A stretch of 33,853 nucleotides of DNA from PVC group bacterium (GTDB lineage: Bacteria; Verrucomicrobiota; Kiritimatiellia; SLAD01), in assembly GCA_003562335.1 (NCBI GenBank), contig PWVE01000136.1, positions 1 through 33,853 on the forward strand. The letters run 5' to 3'. The notes beneath the pieces were generated by a model. It searched no databases. It saw only the letters and a list, made by a program, of their open reading frames with translations, and was not told the origin of the DNA. Each line of letters opens with the position of its first letter. Position 1 is the first letter of the stretch. A program made the position numbers and the translations under genes. Shown here piece by piece: positions 11,284 through 20,266 of the stretch.

Positions 11284-11586
11284 CTATTCCTCATCAAACT
11301 TGTTACGTACCAGTTCGGCCAATGCGTCCAGGGCTTCTTCCGCATCCGGTCCTTCCGCGTACACGCGCATTTTAGCGCCTTGATACAGCTCCATAGTCAA
11401 CAAGCCCATAATGCTCTTGCCGGAGATGCGGGTATCGTCTTTCTCAATGGTAATTTCCGCGTCAAAACGGGCGGCGGTTTTGATAAACAGCGCGGCTGGC
11501 CGGGCGTGCATACCGTGCTGATTGGCAATGGTCAGGTCCCGGTAAGGCACCGCTTCTGTGGTGGATTCCTTGGTCCGGCCCTTCAT
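11284..11586 (-). CDS. ptsH: HPr-family phosphocarrier protein
   Basis: NQHGMHARPAALF (active His) and GKSIMGLLTMELYQGA (regulatory Ser site); between hprK and ptsI. Confidence 0.93.
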   Translation of the reverse strand: MKGRTKESTTEAVPYRDLTIANQHGMHARPAALFIKTAARFDAEITIEKDDTRISGKSIMGLLTMELYQGAKMRVYAEGPDAEEALDALAELVRNKFDEE

Positions 11587-12524
11587 TGCCGACGCTTCCT
11601 TTCCAGTGCCCGCATCAGTTTTTCGTCCAACTCTTTGGCGGCGTCGTGCCCGAGTTGCTTGAGTTTCTGGTTCAACGCCGCCACCTCCACCACGTGCGCA
11701 ATGTCACGGCCCGGTGCCACTGGGATGGTCAATAAGGGAATATCCGCCCCCAGCAGCGACACGGTCTCCGAACGCATGCCCGTCCGGTCATAATCCGCAT
11801 GCTCATCAAAGGTCGCCAGCCGGATAACCAGATCCAGCCGCATTTCACGGCGCATAGATGCTACCCCGAACAAGCTGGGCACGTGAATGATGCCCAGGCC
11901 GCGGATTTCCATGTGGTAACGCGTGACCTCATCGGCCGAGCCAACAACCGTGCCCAGGTTGTCGCGACGCAACAGGGTCAGGTCGTCCGAAATCAGACTA
12001 TGGCCCCGCTCGATCAGGGCCAATGCCGTCTCGCTTTTGCCGATGCCGGGCTGCCCCTCAATCAACACGCCCATACCTTTAATATCCAGCATGGTGCCTT
12101 GAAATTTCCGGCGGGGGGCCGACAAGTCTTCCATCAACAATGTGGCCCGGTTGATGAACCGGTTGGTAATCATGGGCGTTTTCAGGACCGGCACCCGGTA
12201 GGACTCCGCCTGCGCCAGCAGCTCCGGCGGGGCATGCCGGTTACGTGTCAGTACGACGCACGGAATGCGCTGCTCAAACAATTGGGCCAGCCGGGCCGAG
12301 CGGGTCTCGTCATCGGGCAAGTGTTTCAAGTACGTCAACTCGGCCAACCCCATGACCTGTATGCGCAGGTTGGCGAAATACTGGAAGAACCCGGTCAGGG
12401 CCAAGCCCGGCCGGTTGATCGCCGGCTCTTTGATCACGCGTCCCAGATGGGTCTCGCCACAGACCACTTCCAATTCAAAAGGATCGCGGCCTTCTTCAAA
12501 AAAATCCGTGACGGTCAGCGCCAT
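11583..12524 (-). CDS. hprK: HPr kinase/phosphorylase
   Basis: Walker A GQPGIGKSETALALIERGHSLISDD; HMEIRGLGIIHV; VAPGRDIAHVVEVAALNQKLK; 4-nt overlap with HPr. Confidence 0.95.
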   Translation of the reverse strand: MALTVTDFFEEGRDPFELEVVCGETHLGRVIKEPAINRPGLALTGFFQYFANLRIQVMGLAELTYLKHLPDDETRSARLAQLFEQRIPCVVLTRNRHAPPELLAQAESYRVPVLKTPMITNRFINRATLLMEDLSAPRRKFQGTMLDIKGMGVLIEGQPGIGKSETALALIERGHSLISDDLTLLRRDNLGTVVGSADEVTRYHMEIRGLGIIHVPSLFGVASMRREMRLDLVIRLATFDEHADYDRTGMRSETVSLLGADIPLLTIPVAPGRDIAHVVEVAALNQKLKQLGHDAAKELDEKLMRALERKRRQ

Positions 12525-12544
12525 GACAGTACGTGCTCCCCGTT

Positions 12545-12898
12545 TCAGTCGGAGGCCGATTGGCGGGCCTCGACTTCCGCCTCTAATTCGCCCAGTGATT
12601 CCTGCGCCTTGTGATCCACCATCTTGTCGCGAATCTTGCGTAACTGCTTCTGGGCCTTCTCCACGGCCCGGTCGAGCGAGGCGTATAAATCGTCGGTTTC
12701 CTCTTTGGCGTCCACCACCACATGGTTGGGGGCATGAATCACCAGTTCGGCAAAGTGCCGGTGCTTTTCGATATCCAAAATCACGTGAGCCGTTTGCAAC
12801 CGCGGAAATTCCGCATCAAGCTTTTCAAGTTGCGACTGCGCGTGATCGCGCAGGGCGTCGGTCAAGTCCATGTGTCGTCCAGTTATGTTGATCTGCAT
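12545..12898 (-). CDS. hpf: Ribosome hibernation-promoting factor (HPF/RaiA family, short form)
   Basis: MQINITGRHMDLTDALRDHAQSQLEKLDAEFPRLQTAHVILDIEKHRHFAELVIH...DDLYASLDRAVEKAQKQLRKIRDK is a typical HPF domain. Confidence 0.93.
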   Translation of the reverse strand: MQINITGRHMDLTDALRDHAQSQLEKLDAEFPRLQTAHVILDIEKHRHFAELVIHAPNHVVVDAKEETDDLYASLDRAVEKAQKQLRKIRDKMVDHKAQESLGELEAEVEARQSASD

Positions 12899-12922
12899 GC
12901 TGTCCCTCCTTCGGGTTGTTGT

Positions 12923-13663
12923 TTACATACTAAACTGCGGTCCCAAATACAATTCCCGACTGACCTTGTCATTTACAAGAAACGACTGGGTGCCTTCCCG
13001 CAAGACCTTGCCTTCGCATATCAGGTAGGCCCGGTCCACCACGGCCAGCGTTTCCCGCACATTGTGGTCGGTAATCAAAATGCCTAATCCACGGTTCTTG
13101 AGTTCAATAATAATCTGCTGTACGTCATAGACCGCTAACGGGTCCACTCCGCTGAAAGGTTCATCCAATAAAATGAGGGAGGGACTGGTCACCAGTGCCC
13201 GCGTAATTTCCAGACGGCGGCGTTCCCCTCCGCTTAACGTATAGGCCCGCTGATTCGCGAGATGGCTAATTTTGAGCTCCTCCAGCAGAAACGCCAGCCG
13301 TTCACGCCGCTCGCGCGCGGATAATGGTAGCGTTTCCAAAATCGCCAACACGTTTTCCTTTACTGTGAGGCGACGGAAAATGGAGGGTTCCTGGGCCAGA
13401 TAGCCCATCCCCATGCGTGCCCGCTGGTACATGGGCACCCGGGTCACGTCGCGACCATTGAACACTACGCGTCCCTCCTCGGGCTTAACCAACCCCACAA
13501 TCATGTAGAAGCTCGTGGTTTTGCCCGCCCCGTTGGGGCCTAGCAAGCCCACAATCTCGCCGGGTTTGACGTTCACATGCACGCCATTCACCACACGCTT
13601 CCGGTTGTAGACCTTGACCAGGTCCGAAGCCTCAACCAACAGTCCCTTGTCTGCTTCCGCCAC
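12923..13663 (-). CDS. lptB: Lipopolysaccharide export ABC transporter ATP-binding protein
   Basis: ABC ATPase: GLLGPNGAGKTTSFYMIVG, YLAQEPSIFRRLTVKEN, TLSGGERRRLEITRAL, ILLDEPFSGVDPLAV, LITDHNVRETL. GTG at 13663 (VAEADKGLLVEASDLVK), just after the upstream stop, is preferred to the ORF-track ATG at 13726, which lies inside the upstream gene. Confidence 0.93.
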   Translation of the reverse strand: MAEADKGLLVEASDLVKVYNRKRVVNGVHVNVKPGEIVGLLGPNGAGKTTSFYMIVGLVKPEEGRVVFNGRDVTRVPMYQRARMGMGYLAQEPSIFRRLTVKENVLAILETLPLSARERRERLAFLLEELKISHLANQRAYTLSGGERRRLEITRALVTSPSLILLDEPFSGVDPLAVYDVQQIIIELKNRGLGILITDHNVRETLAVVDRAYLICEGKVLREGTQSFLVNDKVSRELYLGPQFSM

Positions 13664-13664
13664 C

Positions 13665-14195
13665 CTAGTCTCCAATAAATAGGCCACGCGGTCCTTCCCC
13701 TTCAGGGAAGAGTACCAAGCGGGCACGGGGTTCGCAAATCATTTTATTGGTGTCGCGCCAGAACGTGATGGTGTCCCCTTCCAACACATCGCGCCCGCGC
13801 CGGATTCGCGGCTGGTCCTCCAACAAAATCTTGCCGGACACCACGTCATAGGTAGCCTTTCCCGCCCAAGCCGTGGTCTCTTCTTGTTGTATGATCACGC
13901 GACCAATGGCCTCAATTCGTTCCGCCTGATTGGCGTCATCAAAGAAAACGGTTAGGCGATCCGCTCGCATGCGCAGGCCAGGGTCGCGCACAATCACGTT
14001 TTCCTCAAACAAGGCGTATTGTTCGCTCTGGTCAAAGGTCAACCGTTCCGAGGTGATAACCGTGGCTACTTCCGGATCAATGGTAAAATCGTCGTCCAGC
14101 TCAGCGGCCCATGTGAGCCCGACCCCACAAGCCATGCTCGCCAGCCAACACGCCAACCACCAGCGCCGACAATCTGAAGCAAACGTCATTTTCAT
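13665..14195 (-). CDS. lptA: LptA/OstA-like periplasmic LPS-transport protein
   Basis: 176 aa with signal sequence (LACWLASMACGVGLTWAAE) and OstA-like beta repeats (ITSERLTFDQSEQYALFEENVIVRDPGLRMRADRLTVFFDD); adjacent to lptB. Confidence 0.75.
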   Translation of the reverse strand: MKMTFASDCRRWWLACWLASMACGVGLTWAAELDDDFTIDPEVATVITSERLTFDQSEQYALFEENVIVRDPGLRMRADRLTVFFDDANQAERIEAIGRVIIQQEETTAWAGKATYDVVSGKILLEDQPRIRRGRDVLEGDTITFWRDTNKMICEPRARLVLFPEGEGPRGLFIGD

Positions 14196-14198
14196 GGA

Positions 14199-14696
14199 TT
14201 ATTCCTCATCTTCGCTAACCGCAGCCTGTTGTCCGATCACCTCACGGCGGTCCCCGAATACGACCTTGGCTTCCTCATATATTTCAAAACGACCGTCATC
14301 GGCGTTCCAGCGAAAGCCCTTGCCGGTGATGATCATGTTCTCGCGCGCAATGCGTATGTGCTCATCCGAACGTGCGCTCCGTTCATGGCGATCGTAAACG
14401 CACTGTGTCGCCGTAACCCGCATCTCCACCTGCCGGTCAGGATCATAAAAATCGACCCGCATACCCGTGATATCGACTGCCCCGGTGGGCAGTATCCGCG
14501 CAAAATCGCCGAATAACCGGTAGCGCAGGCGGTTGTCACGATCAAATTCCGGCACTTCAAAATCACGGATGGTCTGGATATCCGCCTGGGACGCCGCCGG
14601 TGGGACCAGGGCCCACAGACCGCCCCATAAAAGCCCCGTGGCCAATCCCCAGGCACCCCACCGTCTTGCCTTACCTGTAATCCACGAGCGCTTCAT
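14199..14696 (-). CDS. LptC/OstA-like LPS export protein
   Basis: 165 aa, N-terminal hydrophobic segment, MRVDFYDPDRQVEMRVTATQCVYDR...HIRIARENMIITGKGFRWNADDGRFEIYEEAKVVF resembles LptA/LptC repeats; between kdsA and the lptA-like gene. Confidence 0.6.
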   Translation of the reverse strand: MKRSWITGKARRWGAWGLATGLLWGGLWALVPPAASQADIQTIRDFEVPEFDRDNRLRYRLFGDFARILPTGAVDITGMRVDFYDPDRQVEMRVTATQCVYDRHERSARSDEHIRIARENMIITGKGFRWNADDGRFEIYEEAKVVFGDRREVIGQQAAVSEDEE

Positions 14697-15526
14697 GTGC
14701 GCGCCCTCCGGTCCACCACATCATCAATCGCCTTTAAGGCCGCAATCAGCGGAGGTAGCGACGCCAGCCGGAGCGTGTTGTCTTTGTCCGACTTGGCGCG
14801 GCCGGGTTGGGGATGGGTTTCCACAAACACCGCGTCGCATCCCGTCGCCACCGCCGCCCGTGCCAGGGCGGGTGCCCACTGGCGGTCCCCGCTGGTGCCC
14901 TGTTCACCGGCACCCGGCCGCTGCACGCTGTGGGTCGCGTCAAAAACCACCGGATACCCGAATTCCCTCAGCACCAGCAAACTGCGCATATCCACCACAA
15001 GCTGGTTGTACCCAAAGGAGGCCCCGCGCTCGGTCAGGAGAAGTCGGCGATTGCCTGCGGCCTCGGCCTTAGCCACCACATGCCGCATATCCCAAGGGGC
15101 GAGGAATTGTCCCTTCTTAATGTTCACCGGCTTGCCGGTGCCGGCCGCCGCCACAATTAAATCGGTTTGTCGACACAGGAAAGCGGGTATCTGCAGCGCA
15201 TCCACCACACTGGCCGCCACCTCCGCTTCCGCAGGCGAATGCACGTCCGTCAACACCGGCACGCCATAGCGTTCTTTGATTTCCAGAAACGCGTCCAAGC
15301 CCGCCCGTAAGCCGGGACCGCGAAAGGAAGTGAGCGCAGAACGGTTCGCCTTGTCATACGAGGCTTTGAAAACCAACGGAATAGCTTGGTCGCGGGCCAT
15401 GGTCACCAAGCGACCGGCCAGATTAACCACTGCCCGACGGCTTTCAATCACACACGGTCCCGCCAGCAGTGCCAGTGGCTGGCGACCGCCGATTTTAACG
15501 GCTCCAATTTGAACGGTCCTTACCAT
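14693..15526 (-). CDS. kdsA: 3-deoxy-8-phosphooctulonate synthase
   Basis: LLAGPCVIESRR, FKASYDKANRSALTSFRGPGLRAGLDAFLEIKERYGVPVLTDVHSPAEAE, IPAFLCRQTDLIVAAAGTGKPVNIKKGQFLAPWDM, VVFDATHSVQRPG. Start at MVRTVQIGAVKIG (ATG 15526) rather than 15709. Confidence 0.96.
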   Translation of the reverse strand: MVRTVQIGAVKIGGRQPLALLAGPCVIESRRAVVNLAGRLVTMARDQAIPLVFKASYDKANRSALTSFRGPGLRAGLDAFLEIKERYGVPVLTDVHSPAEAEVAASVVDALQIPAFLCRQTDLIVAAAGTGKPVNIKKGQFLAPWDMRHVVAKAEAAGNRRLLLTERGASFGYNQLVVDMRSLLVLREFGYPVVFDATHSVQRPGAGEQGTSGDRQWAPALARAAVATGCDAVFVETHPQPGRAKSDKDNTLRLASLPPLIAALKAIDDVVDRRART

Positions 15527-15539
15527 AATCCAATCTCGT

Positions 15540-16307
15540 CTACTGCGGACTTTCATCCAAGCCCACAGCTCGCAAGGCCTCCTCGGCCATCGCCACGTCT
15601 GACGGTTCATCGACACCCAGCGCGCGATGCGTGGTCGCGATGACCTTAATACGTGCCCCCCTATATAATGCGCGTAACTGCTCCAGTTTCTCGGCTTGCT
15701 CCAGTGCACATGGCGCCGTGGCCACTAACCGTTCCAGGAAATCGCGACGGTAACCATATACGCCAATGTGACGCCAATATAAACCATCCACAGGCTGAAC
15801 TCCATCCTTTTCACGAACATGCGGGATAACCGACCGCGAAAAATAGAGCGCGGCACCGGCTTGATCGCACACCACTTTCACCACGGACGGGGCCGCCAAC
15901 ACAGCATCATCCGTGATCGGTGCCGCCGCCGTGGCCATGTCCCACGCCCCTCCGGTCTCCGCCAAAGCCGCCACCAAGGCGTCAATGAGTTCCGGCGCAA
16001 TCAACGGTTCATCGCCTTGAACATTCACCACAATGTCCGCCGCCGTAGCCGCCGCCACTTCGGCTACTCGATCGGTACCGGACGGATGGTCCGCCCGGGT
16101 CAAACACGCCCGGCCCCCAAAATCCGTAACCACTTGTGCCACCCGTTCATCGTCGGTCGCGACTCGCACCTCATCCAATAATTGCGCTTGGCACGCCCGC
16201 TCCCATACCCATTGGATCAAGGGTTTACCGCACAGGGGATGCAGGACCTTGCCGGGAAAACGCGTGGACGCGTAGCGCGCGGGAATGACGCCCAAGGCGC
16301 GGGTCAT
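15540..16307 (-). CDS. kdsB: 3-deoxy-manno-octulosonate cytidylyltransferase
   Basis: VIPARYASTRFPGKVLHPLCGKPLIQWVWERA, VNVQGDEPLI, YWRHIGVYGYRRDFL. Start MTRALGVIPARYAS (16307) with 4-nt overlap with the upstream gene. Confidence 0.95.
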   Translation of the reverse strand: MTRALGVIPARYASTRFPGKVLHPLCGKPLIQWVWERACQAQLLDEVRVATDDERVAQVVTDFGGRACLTRADHPSGTDRVAEVAAATAADIVVNVQGDEPLIAPELIDALVAALAETGGAWDMATAAAPITDDAVLAAPSVVKVVCDQAGAALYFSRSVIPHVREKDGVQPVDGLYWRHIGVYGYRRDFLERLVATAPCALEQAEKLEQLRALYRGARIKVIATTHRALGVDEPSDVAMAEEALRAVGLDESPQ

Positions 16308-17293
16308 AGCCGCTGCTCCCGTAACGCAGCGACCGTACACGGGGCCGTGCCCAGTTGGGCGACCACCACCCCGGCCGCCACGTTGGCCAGCTCCGCCGCT
16401 ACCCGGGCCGGAGCCCCGGCCGCCAGGGCCAAGGTCGCCATAGCAATGACCGTATCACCCGCACCACTCACATCAAAGACTTCACGGGACCGTGCCGGCA
16501 CGTGTACGGGGTCCGCGTCAGGCTCCAGCAGCAGCATGCCTTGTGCGCCAAGTGTAATCATGAGGACCGCCACGCCCCACTGCGCCAACAGTTGCCGACC
16601 CACGTCCAGCAGGTCGTGGTCTGCCAGCGGCGGCTGTTCCCGTACTGGCTCCGGACGGCCCAGGGCGGCATAGGCCTCCTTACGGTTGGGCGTGGCCAAC
16701 GTCACGCCACGCACGTCCAAAAGGTGTCCATCCTTCGGGTCATAGCCCACCGGCACCTTGTGCGACCGGGCGGCATCCAACGTGGCGGCGACGACCAAGG
16801 GGGTCACCACGCCTTTGCCATAATCTTCGATCACCACCGCGTCGGCATCCACCACCGCGCGCGCAATGGCCGCGCCCAGGGCCGTTTCCGTTGCGGGTAA
16901 CAGCGGTGTGGTATTGTCCCAATCCACGCGTACAACCTGTTGCCGTTCGGCGATGATGCGCGTCTTCACCGTGGTCCGACCAGCCGGCTGGGGAACAAGG
17001 GCATCGGTTGCCACGCCGTCCGCTTGCAGACCCTGTCTCAACTCGGTGCCGGCCGGGTCGTCGCCGATCACGCCGGCCACAGCCCCCTGCCCGCCGAGCG
17101 TTTGCACATTGCGCGCGACATTGCTGGCACCCCCGGGCATCGCCTGTTCCGAAGTAACGGCCACTACCGGTACCGGTGCCTCCGGCGAAACGCGGCGCAC
17201 CACACCATATATATAGCGGTCGAGCATCAAGTCGCCCACCACCAATACCCGCCGGCCACGCATGGCCTCCAGCCAGTGCTCTAATTGTTCCAT
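16304..17293 (-). CDS. rfaE1: D-glycero-beta-D-manno-heptose-7-phosphate kinase (RfaE1-like, PfkB family; no nucleotidyltransferase domain)
   Basis: VLVVGDLMLDRYIYGVVRRVSPEAPVPVV, MPGGASNVARNVQTLGGQ, VIEDYGKGVV, FDVSGAGDTVIAMATLALAAG. The ORF stops after the kinase domain. Start MEQLEHWLEAM chosen. Confidence 0.88.
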   Translation of the reverse strand: MEQLEHWLEAMRGRRVLVVGDLMLDRYIYGVVRRVSPEAPVPVVAVTSEQAMPGGASNVARNVQTLGGQGAVAGVIGDDPAGTELRQGLQADGVATDALVPQPAGRTTVKTRIIAERQQVVRVDWDNTTPLLPATETALGAAIARAVVDADAVVIEDYGKGVVTPLVVAATLDAARSHKVPVGYDPKDGHLLDVRGVTLATPNRKEAYAALGRPEPVREQPPLADHDLLDVGRQLLAQWGVAVLMITLGAQGMLLLEPDADPVHVPARSREVFDVSGAGDTVIAMATLALAAGAPARVAAELANVAAGVVVAQLGTAPCTVAALREQRL

Positions 17294-17365
17294 ATTCAGG
17301 GTCACCGCACACTCCTCAACGTAGATCCGTTCATGCCGCTTCAGCACAGTCGGGCGTCCAGCCGC

Positions 17366-17393
17366 TTTATACACCTTGACGGCTGGCAAGCAA
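17366..17393 (-). promoter_or_regulatory. Candidate sigma70-like promoter upstream of rfaE1
   Basis: Minus strand TTGCTT-16 nt-TATAAA in the divergent intergenic region. Confidence 0.35.
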
Positions 17394-17411
17394 ACCCGCA
17401 AATACTATTCT

Positions 17412-17439
17412 TTGCCTTATACTGCCATTGTGGTATGAA
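17412..17439 (+). promoter_or_regulatory. Candidate sigma70-like promoter upstream of the pilM-like operon
   Basis: TTGCCT-16 nt-TATGAA in the divergent intergenic region. Confidence 0.35.
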
Positions 17440-17519
17440 TCTAGCTTAATGCTATTGGGTGAGCGAAGTTGCCATTTCCCCGCTTCTGCGGCCACGGCAG
17501 CGCTCAATTCTGAGAATCG

Positions 17520-18560
17520 ATGCAATTACTAGAAAAACTAAAGCACCTCGCGGAGCGGAAACCCACCGACGCCATTGCACTGGACTGTTCCACCGATGCG
17601 GTGCGAGCAGTTCGTCTGCGGCAGGCGCCGGGGGGCGTGACCCTGACGGCGGTGGACGAGTTACCGCCTGTTCCGCTGGATGCGGCGCGGTCTGCGCTGG
17701 GCGACGGGATTGAACTCAAGATTAAAGAGCTTGCCCTGCCGCCGCCGTTGCGCGCCCGCTATGCGGTGCTGCTGGCACCAGCGGGTTCGGCCGCGATCAA
17801 GTTGTTGCGGTTCCCGGAAGAGGTGGACTTGAACGACCCCCAAAAGGTGCGTGGGCGTATGGGCTTGGAAGAGGGGCGTTATCGTATCGGGACGCAAGTC
17901 ATCCAAACCAGCGGCACCAAACGGGAGGCCTTGGCCCTGGGCGTGGCCTTACCGGAGCCGTTGGCGCGCGCTTTACTGGAGCTGATGCCGAAATCGGGTC
18001 TGCCAGCACCCCATGCCCTGCAAGCTTCCGAATTGGCTGTGCTAAACGCTTTTGCGTCCGATCCCGCCTTCGCAAACGATCCGCCGCCCTGCGGCTTCAT
18101 CCACTTTGACCATGATTTTAGTATCGTGGCGCTCTTCAACGCGGGGCAGATATCGCAATTACGCACCTTCTCCTTTGGCTTGGCGGCGGTTATTCAGCGT
18201 ATTGTAAAGACATTGAATGTCGATCATGCCACGGCCAGCGGGGTGGTCAGCGACGGGGCTTTTGATATTTCGAGCCTGATCGAAACGGAAATTCGCGAAA
18301 TACGCGGTCAGTACGTGATCAGTCGCGACTTTATGGAGCGTAATGAGAATTGCCGTTTGCAACAGGTCTACCTTTCCGGACCACGACCGCTGACGGCACC
18401 GTTCGCAGGCGGGGAAAAAGCATCTGTTAAAGCTATCCACTGGAATGTACTGGACCTCTTCGACCAACGTATCGAGGGCGAGCTGCCCGATTCGTTGATC
18501 GATACCCCGTGGAAATTAACGGCAGCCATTGGGGCGGGGATGGGGGTTTTGTCCCCATGA
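17520..18560 (+). CDS. pilM: PilM-like type IV pilus/T2SS cytoplasmic assembly ATPase-fold protein
   Basis: 346 aa; AIALDCSTDAVRAVRLRQAPGGVTLTAV actin-fold-like N-terminus; followed by PilN/O/P/Q-like genes. Assignment is largely contextual. Confidence 0.7.
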   Translation: MQLLEKLKHLAERKPTDAIALDCSTDAVRAVRLRQAPGGVTLTAVDELPPVPLDAARSALGDGIELKIKELALPPPLRARYAVLLAPAGSAAIKLLRFPEEVDLNDPQKVRGRMGLEEGRYRIGTQVIQTSGTKREALALGVALPEPLARALLELMPKSGLPAPHALQASELAVLNAFASDPAFANDPPPCGFIHFDHDFSIVALFNAGQISQLRTFSFGLAAVIQRIVKTLNVDHATASGVVSDGAFDISSLIETEIREIRGQYVISRDFMERNENCRLQQVYLSGPRPLTAPFAGGEKASVKAIHWNVLDLFDQRIEGELPDSLIDTPWKLTAAIGAGMGVLSP

Positions 18561-19192
18561 ATGCGATCTTCATCAATCTAATTCGCCCTGCCGAACAGCG
18601 GAGCGCCAGCCTTGTCAGCTTAAGGTCGATAGGCCTCATCGCCCTGATTATCGTGCCGCTGACGCTGCTGCTGATGCTGGGCTGGGCCTATATGCGTTAT
18701 GCCGAAGCGCAAAGTGCACTCCGCCTGGTCGAACAGGACTGGGCGCGTACCGAAGAACGCCAAGCCGAGGTAGTGGTGCTGCAACAGCAACTGACGACGG
18801 TACAGCGCTATGAAAATGATTTGATGGGCTGGGGAAGATCACGCCTGCCGTGGCACATAATTATGGGCGCTATGCAGGAGCATGTTCCAGAGACCTTGCA
18901 GTGGCGCTCATGGCAAATGCAAACCCGTTTCAACCGGGATTCCAATGAAGGCTTGCAACGCATTTACCGCGTCACCTTAAGCGGCCGCAGTTTGGGGCCG
19001 CAGGCGGAATCTCAAGTGGAAGTCATGCGCGCCGCCTGGGAAGCCCATTCCCCGCCTGCCAACTGCGTAGAGCAGGCAACCGTAACCGTTTTCGAGGACG
19101 ACCCCACGCCCGGGGCCGCCATCGAGGACCGGGTCTTTGAGATTGATGTGCGCTTTACCCCGAGGAATTTTCATGCCACTGCCGACCAATAA
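18557..19192 (+). CDS. pilN: PilN-like inner-membrane assembly protein
   Basis: MNAIFINLIRPAEQR..., single TM segment (IGLIALIIVPLTLLLMLGWAYM) then coiled coil; ATGA overlap with the preceding gene. Confidence 0.65.
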   Translation: MNAIFINLIRPAEQRSASLVSLRSIGLIALIIVPLTLLLMLGWAYMRYAEAQSALRLVEQDWARTEERQAEVVVLQQQLTTVQRYENDLMGWGRSRLPWHIIMGAMQEHVPETLQWRSWQMQTRFNRDSNEGLQRIYRVTLSGRSLGPQAESQVEVMRAAWEAHSPPANCVEQATVTVFEDDPTPGAAIEDRVFEIDVRFTPRNFHATADQ

Positions 19193-19826
19193 GACGGACC
19201 GGATTAAGGTTTATGCCCTGATCGCACTCGGTGTAGGCGGCGCGTTGTACGGCGTTTGGGCCTATGTGTACCAGCCACTGGCACAGCAACGGACCGCCAT
19301 GCAGGAACGGCAGGCAGAACTGATCCACAAAGTACAGGAAGCCCGGATTCAAATAAACCGCCGCGACGAAATTGAGCATACCCTCCATGAAGCGGCCCGC
19401 AATTTGCGCGCCCGGTCCGAGTACGACCTCATCCATCCACGACTCGGTAACTATCTCTTGCAAGCACGTGAAATTGTATTACAGCACGGACGCGCGCAGG
19501 GCATTACGAATATTCAAGTAACGGAACTGGATTTTGCCAACCCGCCACGGCGGCCGGACGACGCGCAACCACGCCAGACACGGGCCTATGTTGTCCGGGT
19601 CGCGGCCGTGTGCAGTTACGCCGATCTGACAGCCTGGCTGGCCGCACTTGAAACCGAAAACCCGCTGCTTGCCGTCAGCCAAATGATCATTACGGCCCAA
19701 GACGACAATCCCCTGCAACACCAAGTCCGCTTTGAGTTGCAGTGGCCGGTTTGGATCGATGTCGAAACCCGGTCGGTCGTGCGGGCATTGGTCGCAGACC
19801 TATTAGCTGCGGAGGAATCCCTATGA
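19173..19826 (+). CDS. pilO: PilO-like inner-membrane assembly protein
   Basis: N-terminal TM (VYALIALGVGGALYGVWAYVY), coiled coil, ferredoxin-like C-terminus (YVVRVAAVCSYADLTAWLAALETENPLLAVSQM). Confidence 0.65.
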   Translation: MPLPTNKTDRIKVYALIALGVGGALYGVWAYVYQPLAQQRTAMQERQAELIHKVQEARIQINRRDEIEHTLHEAARNLRARSEYDLIHPRLGNYLLQAREIVLQHGRAQGITNIQVTELDFANPPRRPDDAQPRQTRAYVVRVAAVCSYADLTAWLAALETENPLLAVSQMIITAQDDNPLQHQVRFELQWPVWIDVETRSVVRALVADLLAAEESL

Positions 19827-20266
19827 GTCTGCGCGCCCCCCCCTTCAAGCACGCCGCCATCTGGATCCTTTGCGGGTGGATGGCTGTCGGCACAGTGATC
19901 TGGGCGGAAGACCTGGAGGCAGTTGTGCGCGATCCCTTCTGGCCAGTGGGGTATACCCCCCCCACTCCCGCTGAGGCCGCAGCCGCCACCGTGGACGTGC
20001 CGGAACTCGAGTGGCCGGACTTGCCGGTACGGGGGCGGTCCCGCGCGGTAGACGGCTCGTATCTGGCCTTGATTGAAGGCATTGGCATCGTCCGGGCGGG
20101 CCAGGTGGTGTCGGTTCCATCCCAAGGACATTGGTTTCATTGGCGCATTATACGTATTGACGCCGCACGCGTTCAGGTAGAAGAATTAGGCATTACGGCA
20201 GACCCGTCGCCGGCCCCCTTGCTGGCTGGCTCTACGGATAAAGACAAGGAGAAAACAGATGAATAA
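19823..20266 (+). CDS. PilP/GspC-like pilus assembly protein
   Basis: N-terminal signal/TM, RDPFWPVGY motif near the N-terminus, short HR-like beta domain (LALIEGIGIVRAGQVVSVPSQGHWFHWRIIRI); between PilO-like and secretin genes. Confidence 0.55.
   Translation: MSLRAPPFKHAAIWILCGWMAVGTVIWAEDLEAVVRDPFWPVGYTPPTPAEAAAATVDVPELEWPDLPVRGRSRAVDGSYLALIEGIGIVRAGQVVSVPSQGHWFHWRIIRIDAARVQVEELGITADPSPAPLLAGSTDKDKEKTDE

Noticed and set aside
11799-12614. 271-aa plus-strand ORF opposite hprK
   Set aside because: Length reflects codon bias of the opposite strand; hprK is unambiguous and the ORF lacks recognisable domains.
14533-15269. Plus-strand ORFs opposite kdsA and the lptC-like gene
   Set aside because: Antisense to the clear kdsA frame; low-complexity composition.
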